Below, one piece after another: positions 1-7,806 of a stretch of 12,167 nt of DNA (positions are counted from its first letter, which is position 1; every line of letters begins with the position of its first letter). The notes beneath the pieces were generated by a model. That model was not told the origin of the DNA, ran no database searches, and worked only from the letters and a program-made list of their open reading frames with translations. The stretch spans positions 1 through 12,167 of the forward strand of contig CAYNRG010000015.1 in NCBI GenBank assembly GCA_964399545.1. The letters run 5' to 3'. Made by a program: the position numbers and the translations under genes. The DNA is from CAYNRG01 sp964399545. GTDB taxonomy: Bacteria; Bacillota_I; Bacilli_A; Erysipelotrichales; Erysipelotrichaceae.

Positions 1-2
1 CA

Positions 3-83
3 TACCGTCAACTCGTCAACAATGGTTACAAAGCTCGTAACTTGATTGGTGGTTATCGAACCTATCTTCATTCAAAAGTGTAA
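3..83 (+). CDS. C-terminal end of a rhodanese-domain oxidoreductase (CoA-disulfide reductase-like), partial
   Basis: Only the last 26 residues are in the window, reading YRQLVNNGYKARNLIGGYRT and then six more residues before TAA. The pattern 'YRQL..NGY.ARNL.GGYRTY' is what I recall from the C-terminal rhodanese domain of FAD-dependent CoA-disulfide reductases and related NADH oxidases, where it forms the last helix and strand of the sulfurtransferase fold. The catalytic Cys and the FAD/NAD domains lie upstream, outside the window, so activity cannot be judged. A perfect hairpin follows the stop within 20 bases, so this is the last gene of its transcript. A stand-alone rhodanese protein is the main alternative. 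Confidence 0.55.
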   Translation, partial: YRQLVNNGYKARNLIGGYRTYLHSKV

Positions 84-101
84 TTACTATTAACAAAATT
101 G

Positions 102-128
102 ACAGCCAGCAATTTGATTGCTGGCTGT
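102..128 (+). terminator. Hairpin terminator after the rhodanese-domain gene
   Basis: A perfect 11-bp stem (ACAGCCAGCAA at 102-112 pairing with 118-128) encloses a 5-base loop. The T-tract after it is weak on the plus strand (TTGTAT). A T-rich run also lies on the other side (CAATTTTGTT read on the minus strand), so it may serve both directions, including residual transcription leaving the insertion sequence. Confidence 0.65.
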
Positions 129-219
129 TGTATAACCAACCGTATCCCTTAATAGTCAGCCCACAGTGCTGTAAAATCAGTACTAGCTATTTTGTTAACT
201 AATTATATGATATAGGTAC

Positions 220-245
220 TGATCTGCTCCAGCCAGACTGGACAC
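220..245 (+). repeat. Terminal inverted repeat of the IS3 element (OrfB end)
   Basis: Begins TGATCTGCTCCAGCC and contains TGGACAC. It pairs with the repeat at 1407-1432, with 17 of 26 positions identical. The OrfB stop codon (247-249) lies just inside it. Confidence 0.7.
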
Positions 246-246
246 T

Positions 247-1137
247 TCAGTAAGCGACATTTTGCTTTTCAAAGTTAACTGGGCTTAGATACCCAATAAC
301 ACTGGGCCTTCTCGTTCGATCATAATCAACCCCAATGTATTCGAAGATCGTTTGACACATTTCTTCTCTTGTCATGATTGGTTCATATTATATCGCTTCC
401 ACCTTCATAGAATGGAAGAAGCTCTCTACACAGGCATTGTCCCAGCAGTTTCCTTTCCTACTTTGCCTTAAATTATAGGCGCTTATCAGTTCTCGATAGT
501 CTTTAGAGCAGGACTGACTACCACGGTCACTATGAACAATAACTTGCTCAGGGAAGCTACGGCGGAATAAAGCCATCGAAAGAGCATCGCTGACCAACGT
601 AGCGGTCATCTTCGTGTCCATCGACCAGCCCACGACTTGACGCGAGCAAAGGTCAATGATTACAGCCAATTACAACCAGCCCTCGCTGGTCGCTAAATAG
701 GTGATACCTCCCGCCTACTTCTGGTTCGGGGCTGTTGCAGTAAAGTCCTGCTCTAACAAGTTAGTAGCAACTGGTAACCTATGATTACTGTCCGTTGTAC
801 ATTTAAACTTGCGAGCCGCTTTTGCTACTAGGCGCTTCATGCTACTGGCGATAGTCTTCACATTAGAATTATCACCGCTATCAGCTAATTCTGCCTGAAT
901 ACGCCTAGCTCCATCCCTACCTTTGCTGTTGTCGAACGCTTCTTTAACCTTTCCGTCTAAGGCTTGACGAGCTTGCTCCCGCAGGCAATCTTTATGGCGA
1001 TGTTTAATCCAGTAATAAAACCCACTCCGCGATATGCCGAACACCTTAGCCATCCGTGAAACACGGAAAAACAGTAGATTTTCAAGCATAAATTCATAGC
1101 GATTTACTTTAGATTCTTCGCAAAGTAGGTGGCGGCC
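247..1137 (-). pseudogene. IS3-family transposase OrfB (DDE integrase core), inactivated
   Basis: Read in one continuous frame after the -1 slip, this encodes about 296 residues. First comes the helix-turn-helix region (MAKVFGISRSGFYYWIKH), then a linker, then the rve integrase core, ending at TGA 247-249. The frame never shifts but is broken by three nonsense codons: TAG at 715-717 (where the family has Trp of WVGD), TAA at 670-672 (family Tyr) and TAA at 388-390 (family Gln). The first catalytic Asp of the DDE triad is also lost, since the family WVGDITY reads stop-A-G-G-I-T-Y here with GGT at 706-708. The second Asp (VHSDRGSQ) and the Glu (DNACVESFF) survive. No active transposase can be made from this copy. 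Confidence 0.9.
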
Positions 1138-1388
1138 TTTTTTACGATATCTAGCTCTTCTGCTTGTTCTGCCAACTGCCTTTTGAGTTTGGCTACTTCG
1201 GCGGCTAGCTCTCGTTCTAGTTGACTGGTTGTGGTGTCTTTCTTGGCAGCCTTGCGCCAAGCGTAGAGCTGAGATTCATGTAAGGAGAGCTGTCTGGCTG
1301 CCGCAGCTACTCTTACTTTCTCTACTAGCTTCAGAGTTTTGGCTTTAAATTCAGGAGAATGGATAATACGTTTCTTCTTGTTTGTCAT
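1104..1388 (-). CDS. IS3-family transposase OrfA (helix-turn-helix plus leucine zipper), intact
   Basis: A 94-residue protein with an N-terminal basic helix-turn-helix of the HTH_Tnp_1 type (HSPEFKAKTLKLVEK, then AAARQLSLHESQLYAWRK). A heptad-like coiled coil follows (LERELAAEVAKLKRQLAEQAEELDIVKKAA), matching the leucine zipper through which OrfA and OrfAB multimerise. The start is ATG at 1386-1388 with AGGTG about 5 bases upstream (GAGGTGAACC). The zipper overlaps the slippery site, as is normal for IS3 elements, where OrfA alone acts as a DNA-binding regulator and the frameshifted OrfAB is the transposase. Since OrfB is dead here, only OrfA could still be made. The IS51/IS3 subgroup is my best guess and was not checked. 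Confidence 0.85.
   Translation of the reverse strand: MTNKKKRIIHSPEFKAKTLKLVEKVRVAAAARQLSLHESQLYAWRKAAKKDTTTSQLERELAAEVAKLKRQLAEQAEELDIVKKAATYFAKNLK
1137..1143 (-). promoter_or_regulatory. Programmed -1 frameshift site (A AAA AAG) of the IS3 element
   Basis: In the OrfA frame the bases read GTA-AAA-AAG-GCC, and slipping back one base gives AAA-AAA-GGC, which enters the OrfB frame. This heptamer is the classic IS3-family slippery sequence. It is preserved although its product is disabled downstream. Confidence 0.8.
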
Positions 1389-1406
1389 GGTTCACCTCGT
1401 TAGTGA

Positions 1407-1432
1407 GCGTCCAAAACGGCTAGTGCGGGTCA
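1407..1432 (-). repeat. Terminal inverted repeat of the IS3 element (OrfA end)
   Basis: Read on the minus strand it begins TGACCCGCACTAGCC and contains TGGACGC, matching the repeat at 220-245. The OrfA promoter is expected in or just inside this end, but I see no strong -35/-10 pair. Confidence 0.7.
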
Positions 1433-1448
1433 TTGTAACAGTAAGTAG

Positions 1449-1613
1449 CCCGGGCATGCCCGTGGGTATATACTGATTGGGTGTGATGTAGGTACTTTGA
1501 ATATCGCTAAAATTAAAGGCAGTCACACTTTTAAGAAGTCCGGAATGATTGCTGCAGAAGCAGTGCATTTACTACTGCTAATTTTTAAATTGGCTCAGCA
1601 AAAAAGTCGGTAG
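1449..1613 (+). pseudogene. Short possible transposase remnant next to the IS3 element
   Basis: An open stretch with no convincing start, ending at TAG 1611-1613. It reads VGTLNIAKIKGSHTFKKSGM followed by IAAEAVHLLLLIFKLAQQKSR. The mix of a basic N-terminal part with 'KKSGM..AEAVHLLLL' resembles the N-terminal segment of some DDE transposases of the IS4/IS1380 type, but I recall this only loosely. Nothing downstream continues the protein, so if it is coding history it is a short scrap. It abuts the IS3 end, so nested or adjacent insertions are plausible. It could also be chance coding. Confidence 0.25.
1451..1462. repeat. Perfect 12-bp GC-rich palindrome
   Basis: CGGGCATGCCCG is its own reverse complement and stands out in an AT-rich region 19 bases beyond the IS3 end. 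Function is unknown; it may be an end or hairpin of a neighbouring mobile remnant. Confidence 0.4.
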
Positions 1614-1633
1614 CTAACAACGGCAGAAAAGAA

Positions 1634-1667
1634 AAACAGCACCTGATGATTCAATCAGGTGCTGTTT
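1634..1667 (-). terminator. Rho-independent terminator of the RTX adhesin gene
   Basis: A perfect 14-bp stem (1634-1647 with 1654-1667) and a 6-base loop lie about 30 bases past the adhesin stop codon. On the minus strand the stem is followed by TTTTTCTTTTC, a good U-tract, so it ends adhesin transcription before the IS3 remnant. Confidence 0.9.
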
Positions 1668-1695
1668 ACTAAAATAACTTAATCTTCAGGTAATA

Positions 1696-4600
1696 TTAAT
1701 CCACGCTAAAAACTTGGTGATGGAACAGCTGATCAACGATTTCATGAGATGTCGCTGACGGCCCTAGCTCCAACCCTGATAAATCAAAGTTCTCTAATGC
1801 CACGGACATTGTGTTGCTGCCTTCTCCAGTAATCGTCAAATTCAGAGTATCTTGGGCACTATCGTAGTCTGCGCTTACGTGTTCCAACAAGTTATCCATA
1901 TCCGTTGTGTCGTCACCGACAAACTCAAGAATGTCACTCAAATCCAGCTTGTCTTCATCCAGCCTAAAGTCTTTAATCACATCTCTTGATGACGTCATGT
2001 CCAGTGATTCTTGAGTAAAGGTGAAGGTGTCAATACCCTCTCCACCTGTCAAGATGTCACTACCTAGACCTCCCGTCAGGATATCGTTTCCAAGCCCACC
2101 AACCAGAATGTCATCGCCTGCGCCACCACTCAACGTATCTTCACCTGCTTGCCCTAGCAAAATATCAATGCTTTCGCCACCAGTGATGCTATTAGCAAAC
2201 TCATCTCCCACTGACGCATGGCGCTCAGTTTGAGCAATATCGGTTCCAGAATCGTTCAATGTAAGTGTAAAGACGTTTTCACTTATGCCACCTTTACCAT
2301 CAGGCACTTTAAACAAGAAATGCAAATCCGCCTGCTGGTCACCCTGTAGAGTAAGATCATCGCTTTGAGTAAAACTATAACTGCCATTGGATGACACTTC
2401 CAAAGTGCCGAACGCTGTTTGGATATGAAGCTGACCATCTACGTCACTGGTTGAAGAAACTAACGGCTGATTTACGGTTACACCGTGCAGATCTGCGCTC
2501 AACAGAGTGAAATCGCCTTCTGCCAAAGAAATGGTCATGCTATCACCATCAGCGTCCTGGCTTCCCGCCAGTAACTCACCGGCAATTGGATCGGGAAAGA
2601 ACTGGTTTAGGTACTGCCCCAAGTCTTCACCTGAGTCGATAAACACCACTTTGTCGCTAAGCTCATCTAGAGCCTCTGCTGCTTTGACATTATCAGAGAG
2701 AGCAATACCAATCCCATATACCTTGGCGTCATGAGTCTGTTTGTAATCCTCCCAGCGCTCGGTTAGATCAGGAGAAGTAACAGCGCCCTCGCTAGGGTTG
2801 GGTTCGCCATCTGAGATAAAGAATATGGTGTCCTTACTCTCAGACGGTTTTTCTGGACCGAAATAGTCCCAACCATCCTGCCAAGGGTAAACGGCATTAC
2901 TTGCCTCACCAGGCTCCATTACAGCCTCTAAAGCTTTATCGTAATCCGTATTGGTACCGTATTCTACGTCGCACCAGTTACGCACATATTCTGACACTTC
3001 ATTTTGGAAACTTAAATCGTTTGAATCACGGCCATTCATCTCTGGTGGGCGTGTCATCAACTCAACTTCACTCAAGGTCAGCCAGCTATGTGTGGATGTA
3101 TCACCGTCGAAACGTACCAGGCGGATATAGGTGTTTGATTCTCCTCCATCGGCAATCATGTTTTCAACCATGGAATGTAACGCAGCAGCTGCTTTGTAAG
3201 CTCTCGATTCAGTTTTCGGTGCGGTTGCCTCACGACCCACGGTATTTTCACCGTCAAAGGTGCGGGTCATGCTGTTCGAGTGGTCGAACACTACCGTCAC
3301 TTTATTGATCGGTAAGTCTTCCATCTGAGCAAAGCCCTGAACTGGAGATGAGGTTGGGGCATGGTTCTCAGTGACATTCAGGATAACCTGAGTTGTATCG
3401 GTATCCACACCATCGCTGGCAGACACTTCCAACTGATACGTTTGCTGAGTCGAGTGATCCAGTTTTACACCATCTTTCAGCCAAATCTCGCCACTATTAG
3501 AGTCAACACGGAATAGATCAGCATCACCACCACTCAATTCATACTTTATGGTGTCACTGCCATCCGGATCAAACGCTTCCACCTGGCCGACTAATACCCC
3601 AACTTCTTGCTCAGCGACGTCAAAGCTTGCTGTATCTTCTGTTGGCATACCGTTGGCATCGGTGCCGTGGGTTTTATCTGCATCACCGACACTGATGAAT
3701 TCTGGTGCCCGATCTCGGATATCAATGGTAACTTCGCTATTTGTAGTATCACCGTCAGCATCAATAACCGTAACGTCAAGCTTCTCTTGTTGGTGACCTA
3801 CAACATTACTCGCTTGATAGTCGTAGTGACCATTTTCAAAGTTAATGGTTAGCTTGCCGTGGTTGGTATCAATCTGCGCCAGAGAATGATCCGATATTTT
3901 CGCGCCATCGCTGGTAGTGACATCACCATTTACTTTGTTGTAGTAATATATTTCGCCATCGATAGTGATGTGATCTACCCACTGAGCATCACCGCCATTG
4001 TCATCCAGAAGATTACCTTGCAACTGGCCTGAGACAGTTTTACTAAGCAAATCCACAATTTGAGAATCATCTACAACGACAATAGCACTGCCTTTATCTG
4101 TCGCGATCGACTCCAGATGTTCCAGAGACGCACCATTACCGATACCGACAGACCAGATATTTTCAACATCCTGACCGCTACTGCTGATGCCATTTTCCAT
4201 CGCATTTTGCAGAATGATGCCCTCTTCTTCAGAAGTAGGCTGAACCCGACCATTCACTATGTCCAGATAACGCTGTTCACTTTCAAAATCATCTGATGTT
4301 GACCACTTAATCAAGTTTTCACGGGTTTGAATTTCTCCCACGTTCGTTTGATTTGTCCAATAGGTAAAATCGGAAGGTCGACCATCTGAGATAAAGTAAA
4401 GCTGGGTATCGGTATTACTAAACAATGCATCATCTTCTGGATCACTAAGTATTTTATTTATTTGGTCAACGGCCTGGTTATATGGCGTCGATGCATATGG
4501 ATGTATACCAGAGATAAAGGCATCAATGGCCTCGGCAGAATCTAGCCACTCAGAAATCTGGCCAGATGGTTGTCCGCTGTAAGTTGCAATTCTAAAACTT

Positions 4601-7453
4601 ACTGGACCCAAATCTTGGTATTGCTCAAACATTGACTTAATAGAGTCTTGAGCAAGTTGCCAGCGAGTAACATATTGTCCGTCTGCATCTGTTACCCAGT
4701 CGAGCATTGATTCTGACGCATCAAGTGCAATCACAACACTATTACTTTGTGAATCAACATCATTTATTTCGTAGTGAGCTGAAGACGATGACGGTAATGA
4801 ATCCGTCACATTTAGATGCAAGGTGGCACTCTCAGACTGACCTCCGGCATTCACCTCGATCCTAGCACGGATATCTAGCATGTCTGCCCCCTGCTCAGCA
4901 TGATCAAGAGGCATATGTTGATCAATTGTGAAATGGCCCGTTTTGCTATCTATGTTGGCTTGAACCACTTTGATGCGATCGGCACCTGTTCCAGTATAAC
5001 CAGTTAGAGTGCTCTGATCTGCACTCACTTCAAACACAACCTCTTTACCATTGCTGGTGAAACCACCTAGGTTTTGATCGGCGTTGAAGTGATATTCAGC
5101 CTCCGTTGCAGAACCGAGGTTTGCGATAAAGTTGCCTTCGGCATGTACGCCAGTATCCGTACCAACTTGAGATTCATCCAATGCTGCGTGTGCATCACTG
5201 AGCGACATAGGCTCACCCATCACACTAACGGTAACTTCTGCTTTATCAGTCAGGCCGTCGTCATCACGTATGGTGTATTCGAAGGTATAATCTTTCACTT
5301 CACCCGTTTTCAGGGTTTGTTGATCAGCTGGCAGTGACTCTAGGTACTTGGCCGCATCAAAGACCAACTTACCATCTTGCAGACTAAGGAAACTTTCTGA
5401 TGGATAGTCGATAATAGTCAGAGCGTCACCATCTGGGTCGCTATCATTCGCTAGAACATCCAGCTCTAAAGTGCCTGAGCCGTTGGTCTGGTAAGCTTCA
5501 TCAAAGGTCGTCAGGTCCGCTGATACCTGAGTAATAAAGTACTCTGAGCCTTTAGGATCAATGACACCGTCTTTATAGCTGGTAGTAGACATTTCAATAC
5601 TATCGAAGAAACGCCCATCTGCATTGATGTTGACTACTTGATTACCACCACGGGTACCTTCAAACACACCTGTCGCAACCAAGTCACCTTTGTAGTATGC
5701 CTTCCAGACACCGCGCTCAATACCAGGCTCCCAACTACCGTTCGAAGTATCTGTCCATAGGTTTTTCACTTCAACTTCGGCATGATCGGCAACCTGACCA
5801 TTAGCAAAGGAGAAGCGCATTGCTTCACTTTGTCCAGTTGCATCATCATATCGAATCTGGCCATCTTGAACCCGGTCTGAGCCGCTGTCTAGCGCAGAAC
5901 TAACTCCATATTTGTGGTCACTGTCACCAATATAATCAGCTTTCGATGCATCAGAAACCTTGTTTCCAGATCGAGTATCAATCACATAATAATCAACTGT
6001 GATATCAGCACTATCATCCCAGTTGCTCTGGTCAAGTGTCTTGGTCGTTTTTTCAATGCCCTTATCATCTTCAGCAATAGGGGCTTCATTAATATCGCGA
6101 ACCAACACTTCGCCCTGAGCGGTGTCTTTACCGCCAAACTGGTCACGAGCTTCCACTTCTAGCTGGTAGTTATCGATAGATTCATGGTCCAGATTTACAC
6201 CATTTTTGACACTGATCTCACCAGTAAGACTGTTAATTTCAAACAGTTCGCTATGACTGTTTAAGTGATACGTTATCTGACTGTCCTGATCGACATCGAA
6301 TGCATTTACTTTTCCAATTACACCCGATTGACTGTTTTCATCAACGTTAAACTGGTAACTATCGATGTCAGTTTTACCTTGGGCATCCAGACCAAAGTTG
6401 TCATTATTTCCGCTAACAAATTCAGGAACATCATTAGTGCCCGTAATATCAATCACGATGTTTTGTTGGGTGCCATCGGTCGCCGTGAGAGNNNNNNNNN
6501 NNNNNNNNNNNNNNNNNNNNNNNNNNNNNNNNNNNNNNNNNNNNNNNNNNNNNNNNNNNNNNNNNNNNNNNNNNNNNNNNNNNNNNNNNNNCATTATCAA
6601 CATCAGTGATAGCAATGGTGCCTGTTGCGGTCGCAACATCACCGAGGTTGCCTTCGGTCACCGACCCCGTAAACATGCCCGTCACGACTGGCGCGTCTTC
6701 GGTGCCCGTAATAGAGATCACAACTTCATGCTCAGTGCCATCTACAGATAAAACGGTAATACTTCTGATGACTGGGTCACTGTCATGCTCCAAAGCCTGC
6801 ACTTCTTCGTGCTCATTATCCAGCTGATAATTCCAGTTACCGAAAGCATCAATTGAGAAAACGCCCCAATAACCATCTTGAACCTCACTCTGTGATTGGA
6901 ATAACGCTTCACCTGTGTTTGGATCAGTAACACTGAGGTTGCCAGAAGTTCCAAGCGTCACGTCTTCTTGAACGGCACCTCTATCTTCACCATCAATCAA
7001 CGCTTCAGTTTCACCGGGCTCTGAGGTTGTGAATCGAGAAATATTAAATAGCGTTGTACTTTGCTCTGTCGTCACGCCGGCGGTTTCAAAAAAAGTACTT
7101 GCTAGTACTTCTGCCCCCGTTCGTTCAACAGTACCAGAGGCCGTCAAACTTGAACCCGTAACTTCACCAGCTTCAGTAGCATATTCATCACCTAGTTCGC
7201 TCGGGTCTTGCCCTTTTTCGATGGCCTCTAATATTTTCGCTAGCTTGTCGGTAGAATCAGTTTGAGCTTCACCTCCTGTGTCAGCAATATATACATGCTG
7301 AGGTTGGATCTTCCCCTCTACTAATTCAACGACCACTTCTCCCGGTAACAAGTTTTCTTTAGACGCAAAAGCTTTAATTTGACCATCTAGGCCGATTACA
7401 ACATAGGTTTGTGCGGTTAATTTTGATGGTCCAACCAAGAGCTTATACCTCAT
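1696..7453 (-). CDS. Giant LapA/FrhA-like RTX adhesin with retention module and two VWA domains (interrupted by an assembly gap)
   Basis: A cell-surface adhesin exported by type I secretion. From the ATG at 7451-7453: a retention module (residues 1-140), which in the LapA family folds in the periplasm and anchors the protein in the outer-membrane channel; a VCBS domain (158-257); a second VCBS domain running into the N gap. After the gap come the end of a VCBS domain and a cadherin-like domain (6435-6075). A beta-rich module with 'GVWKAYYKGDLVATG' follows (6035-5510), then an Ig/cadherin-like domain with VLANDSDPDGD. VWA1 (about 4750-4030, MIDAS DASES), cadherin-like domain 2 (3705-3363) and VWA2 (about 3306-2610, MIDAS DHSNS) come next. 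Last are RTX repeats and the secretion signal ending HHQVFSVD. About 1,880 residues are visible. The frame differs on the two sides of the gap, which the arbitrary 100 N explains. The Shine-Dalgarno is weak. Confidence 0.9.
2020..2181 (-). repeat. RTX calcium-binding nonapeptide repeats
   Basis: Coding for a degenerate first row (GGESIDILLGQAGEDTLS) followed by four clear GGxGxDxLx rows (GGAGDDILV, GGLGNDILT, GGLGSDILT, GGEGIDTFT). These form the calcium-binding parallel beta-roll that folds after export and precedes the secretion signal. About 107 residues separate the array from the C-terminus, a usual spacing for large RTX adhesins. Confidence 0.9.
5510..6035 (-). other. Candidate ligand-binding domain within the adhesin
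   Basis: About 175 residues between cadherin-like domain 1 and the next Ig-like repeat that match neither. Features are an acidic start (SNWDDSADITVDYYV), a Gly/Asp-rich stretch (YGVSSALDSGSDRVQDGQI), then VEVKNLW, ERGVWKAYYKGDLVATG, and a closing strand YFITQVSADL. The pattern 'E.G.WKAY.dG.lv..G.f.g' recurs in C-terminal parts of large RTX adhesins. I think of the peptide-binding domains of FrhA and the Marinomonas ice-binding adhesin, but this link is from memory and unproven. Confidence 0.4.
6492..6591. other. Assembly gap of 100 N inside the adhesin's VCBS repeats
   Basis: One hundred N lie between '...GTIAITDVDN' (start of a VCBS repeat) and 'LTATDGTQQNIVIDITGTND' (end of a VCBS repeat). 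The true length is unknown. Near-identical tandem VCBS repeats are the usual cause of such a break, so one or many repeats may be missing. Confidence 0.95.
7166..7177 (-). other. Deviant LapG-type cleavage motif (TEAG) in the adhesin retention module
   Basis: Residues 93-96 of the adhesin read T-E-A-G, in the context DEYATEAGEVTGSS. The LapG periplasmic protease of Pseudomonas cuts LapA at a TAAG-type di-alanine site in this same part of the retention module. The codon is GAA, one base from GCA. Whether it is still cut is unknown. Confidence 0.55.
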
Positions 7454-7806
7454 TTAGTAAATACAAAAATCTCAAAGTCCATAAAACCAAGAAAGTAATA
7501 AGACTTATTTGCAAGAAGCGATGTACACAATTGGGCTTAAGCTAGCATCAATTAACCCATCTAAAACACGCAATTATCCTATCAATAATTTTCATGTTTT
7601 AAATTTGTTTTATTTTGCACCGTAAAAACATATGTTATGCGACCTATTTTTAACATTCTTTAAACTTGTCAATAAATTTTCATTGAAATAGCAGCTTACA
7701 TTCCAAAAAAGCAAGCAAAGGGAAACGTTTGCCTTGGGTAACATTAGTAATCTTTAATATTTATTTTTGAAAAATAACTGGCGTTAAATTATTTGGGGAG
7801 ATTTTA
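7454..7806. promoter_or_regulatory. Divergent AT-rich control region between adhesin and tolC-like operon
   Basis: 353 bases with no gene, reading outward into the adhesin (minus) and the TolC-like operon (plus). Strongly AT-rich, as is common for H-NS-bound surface-protein loci (inference). A weak plus-strand promoter candidate is TTGCCT/TTGGGT near 7729-7740 with TAATAT near 7756-7761. On the adhesin side I see no convincing promoter, and the ribosome site before its ATG is poor. The main recognisable element is the palindrome at 7716-7737. Confidence 0.5.
7716..7737. promoter_or_regulatory. Palindromic candidate operator, LacI/PurR-like (AAACGTTT core)
   Basis: The 18 bases AAGGGAAACGTTTGCCTT (7718-7735) are symmetrical about a central C|G with one mismatched pair, and the symmetry resumes at the outer C/G (7716/7737). 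An ACGT-centred AAACGTTT core is typical of LacI/GalR-family operators, and the match to the PurR box (CGCAAACGTTTGCG) is about 13 of 16. It lies 70-90 bases before the tolC-like start and overlaps the possible -35 region. The regulator is unknown. Confidence 0.45.

Larger units (their letters stand above)
220..1432 (-). mobile_element. Complete but inactivated IS3-family insertion sequence, 1213 bp
   Basis: The element is bounded by imperfect terminal inverted repeats of about 26 bp, 220-245 and 1407-1432, which I aligned by eye with 17 of 26 positions matching. Both begin TGA at the outer edge, as expected for IS3-type TG...CA ends, and share the blocks AGCC and TGGAC. Inside lie OrfA, an A-AAA-AAG slippery site and a decayed OrfB. 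The length is normal for IS3 elements (about 1.2-1.3 kb). The flanks (..GGTAC before, TTGTA.. after) show no matching 3-4 bp target duplication, so the insertion is old, or one flank has changed. It sits in the convergent space between the rhodanese gene and the adhesin gene. Confidence 0.8.

Noticed and set aside
220..1432. A 3-4 bp target-site duplication flanking the IS3 element
   Set aside because: The bases on each side (GTAC versus TTGT) do not match in any reasonable alignment of the ends.
2020..2240. Plus-strand open frames rich in Ser/Pro opposite the RTX repeats and elsewhere across the adhesin
   Set aside because: They are mirror images of the biased minus-strand codons (GGxGxD), with no start signals or recognisable domains.
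2806..4400. A 15-base identity between the two VWA regions (around FISDG), considered as a recombination repeat
   Set aside because: It is short and encodes the conserved MIDAS-associated ISDG motif in both copies, so shared function explains it.
6492..6642. Apparent frameshift between the N-terminal and C-terminal parts of the adhesin, and an apparent N-terminus at 6642
   Set aside because: The protein before the gap ends and the protein after it resumes within VCBS repeats. The frame difference follows from the arbitrary 100-N gap, and the residues upstream of the gap in the downstream frame are unrelated shadow sequence.
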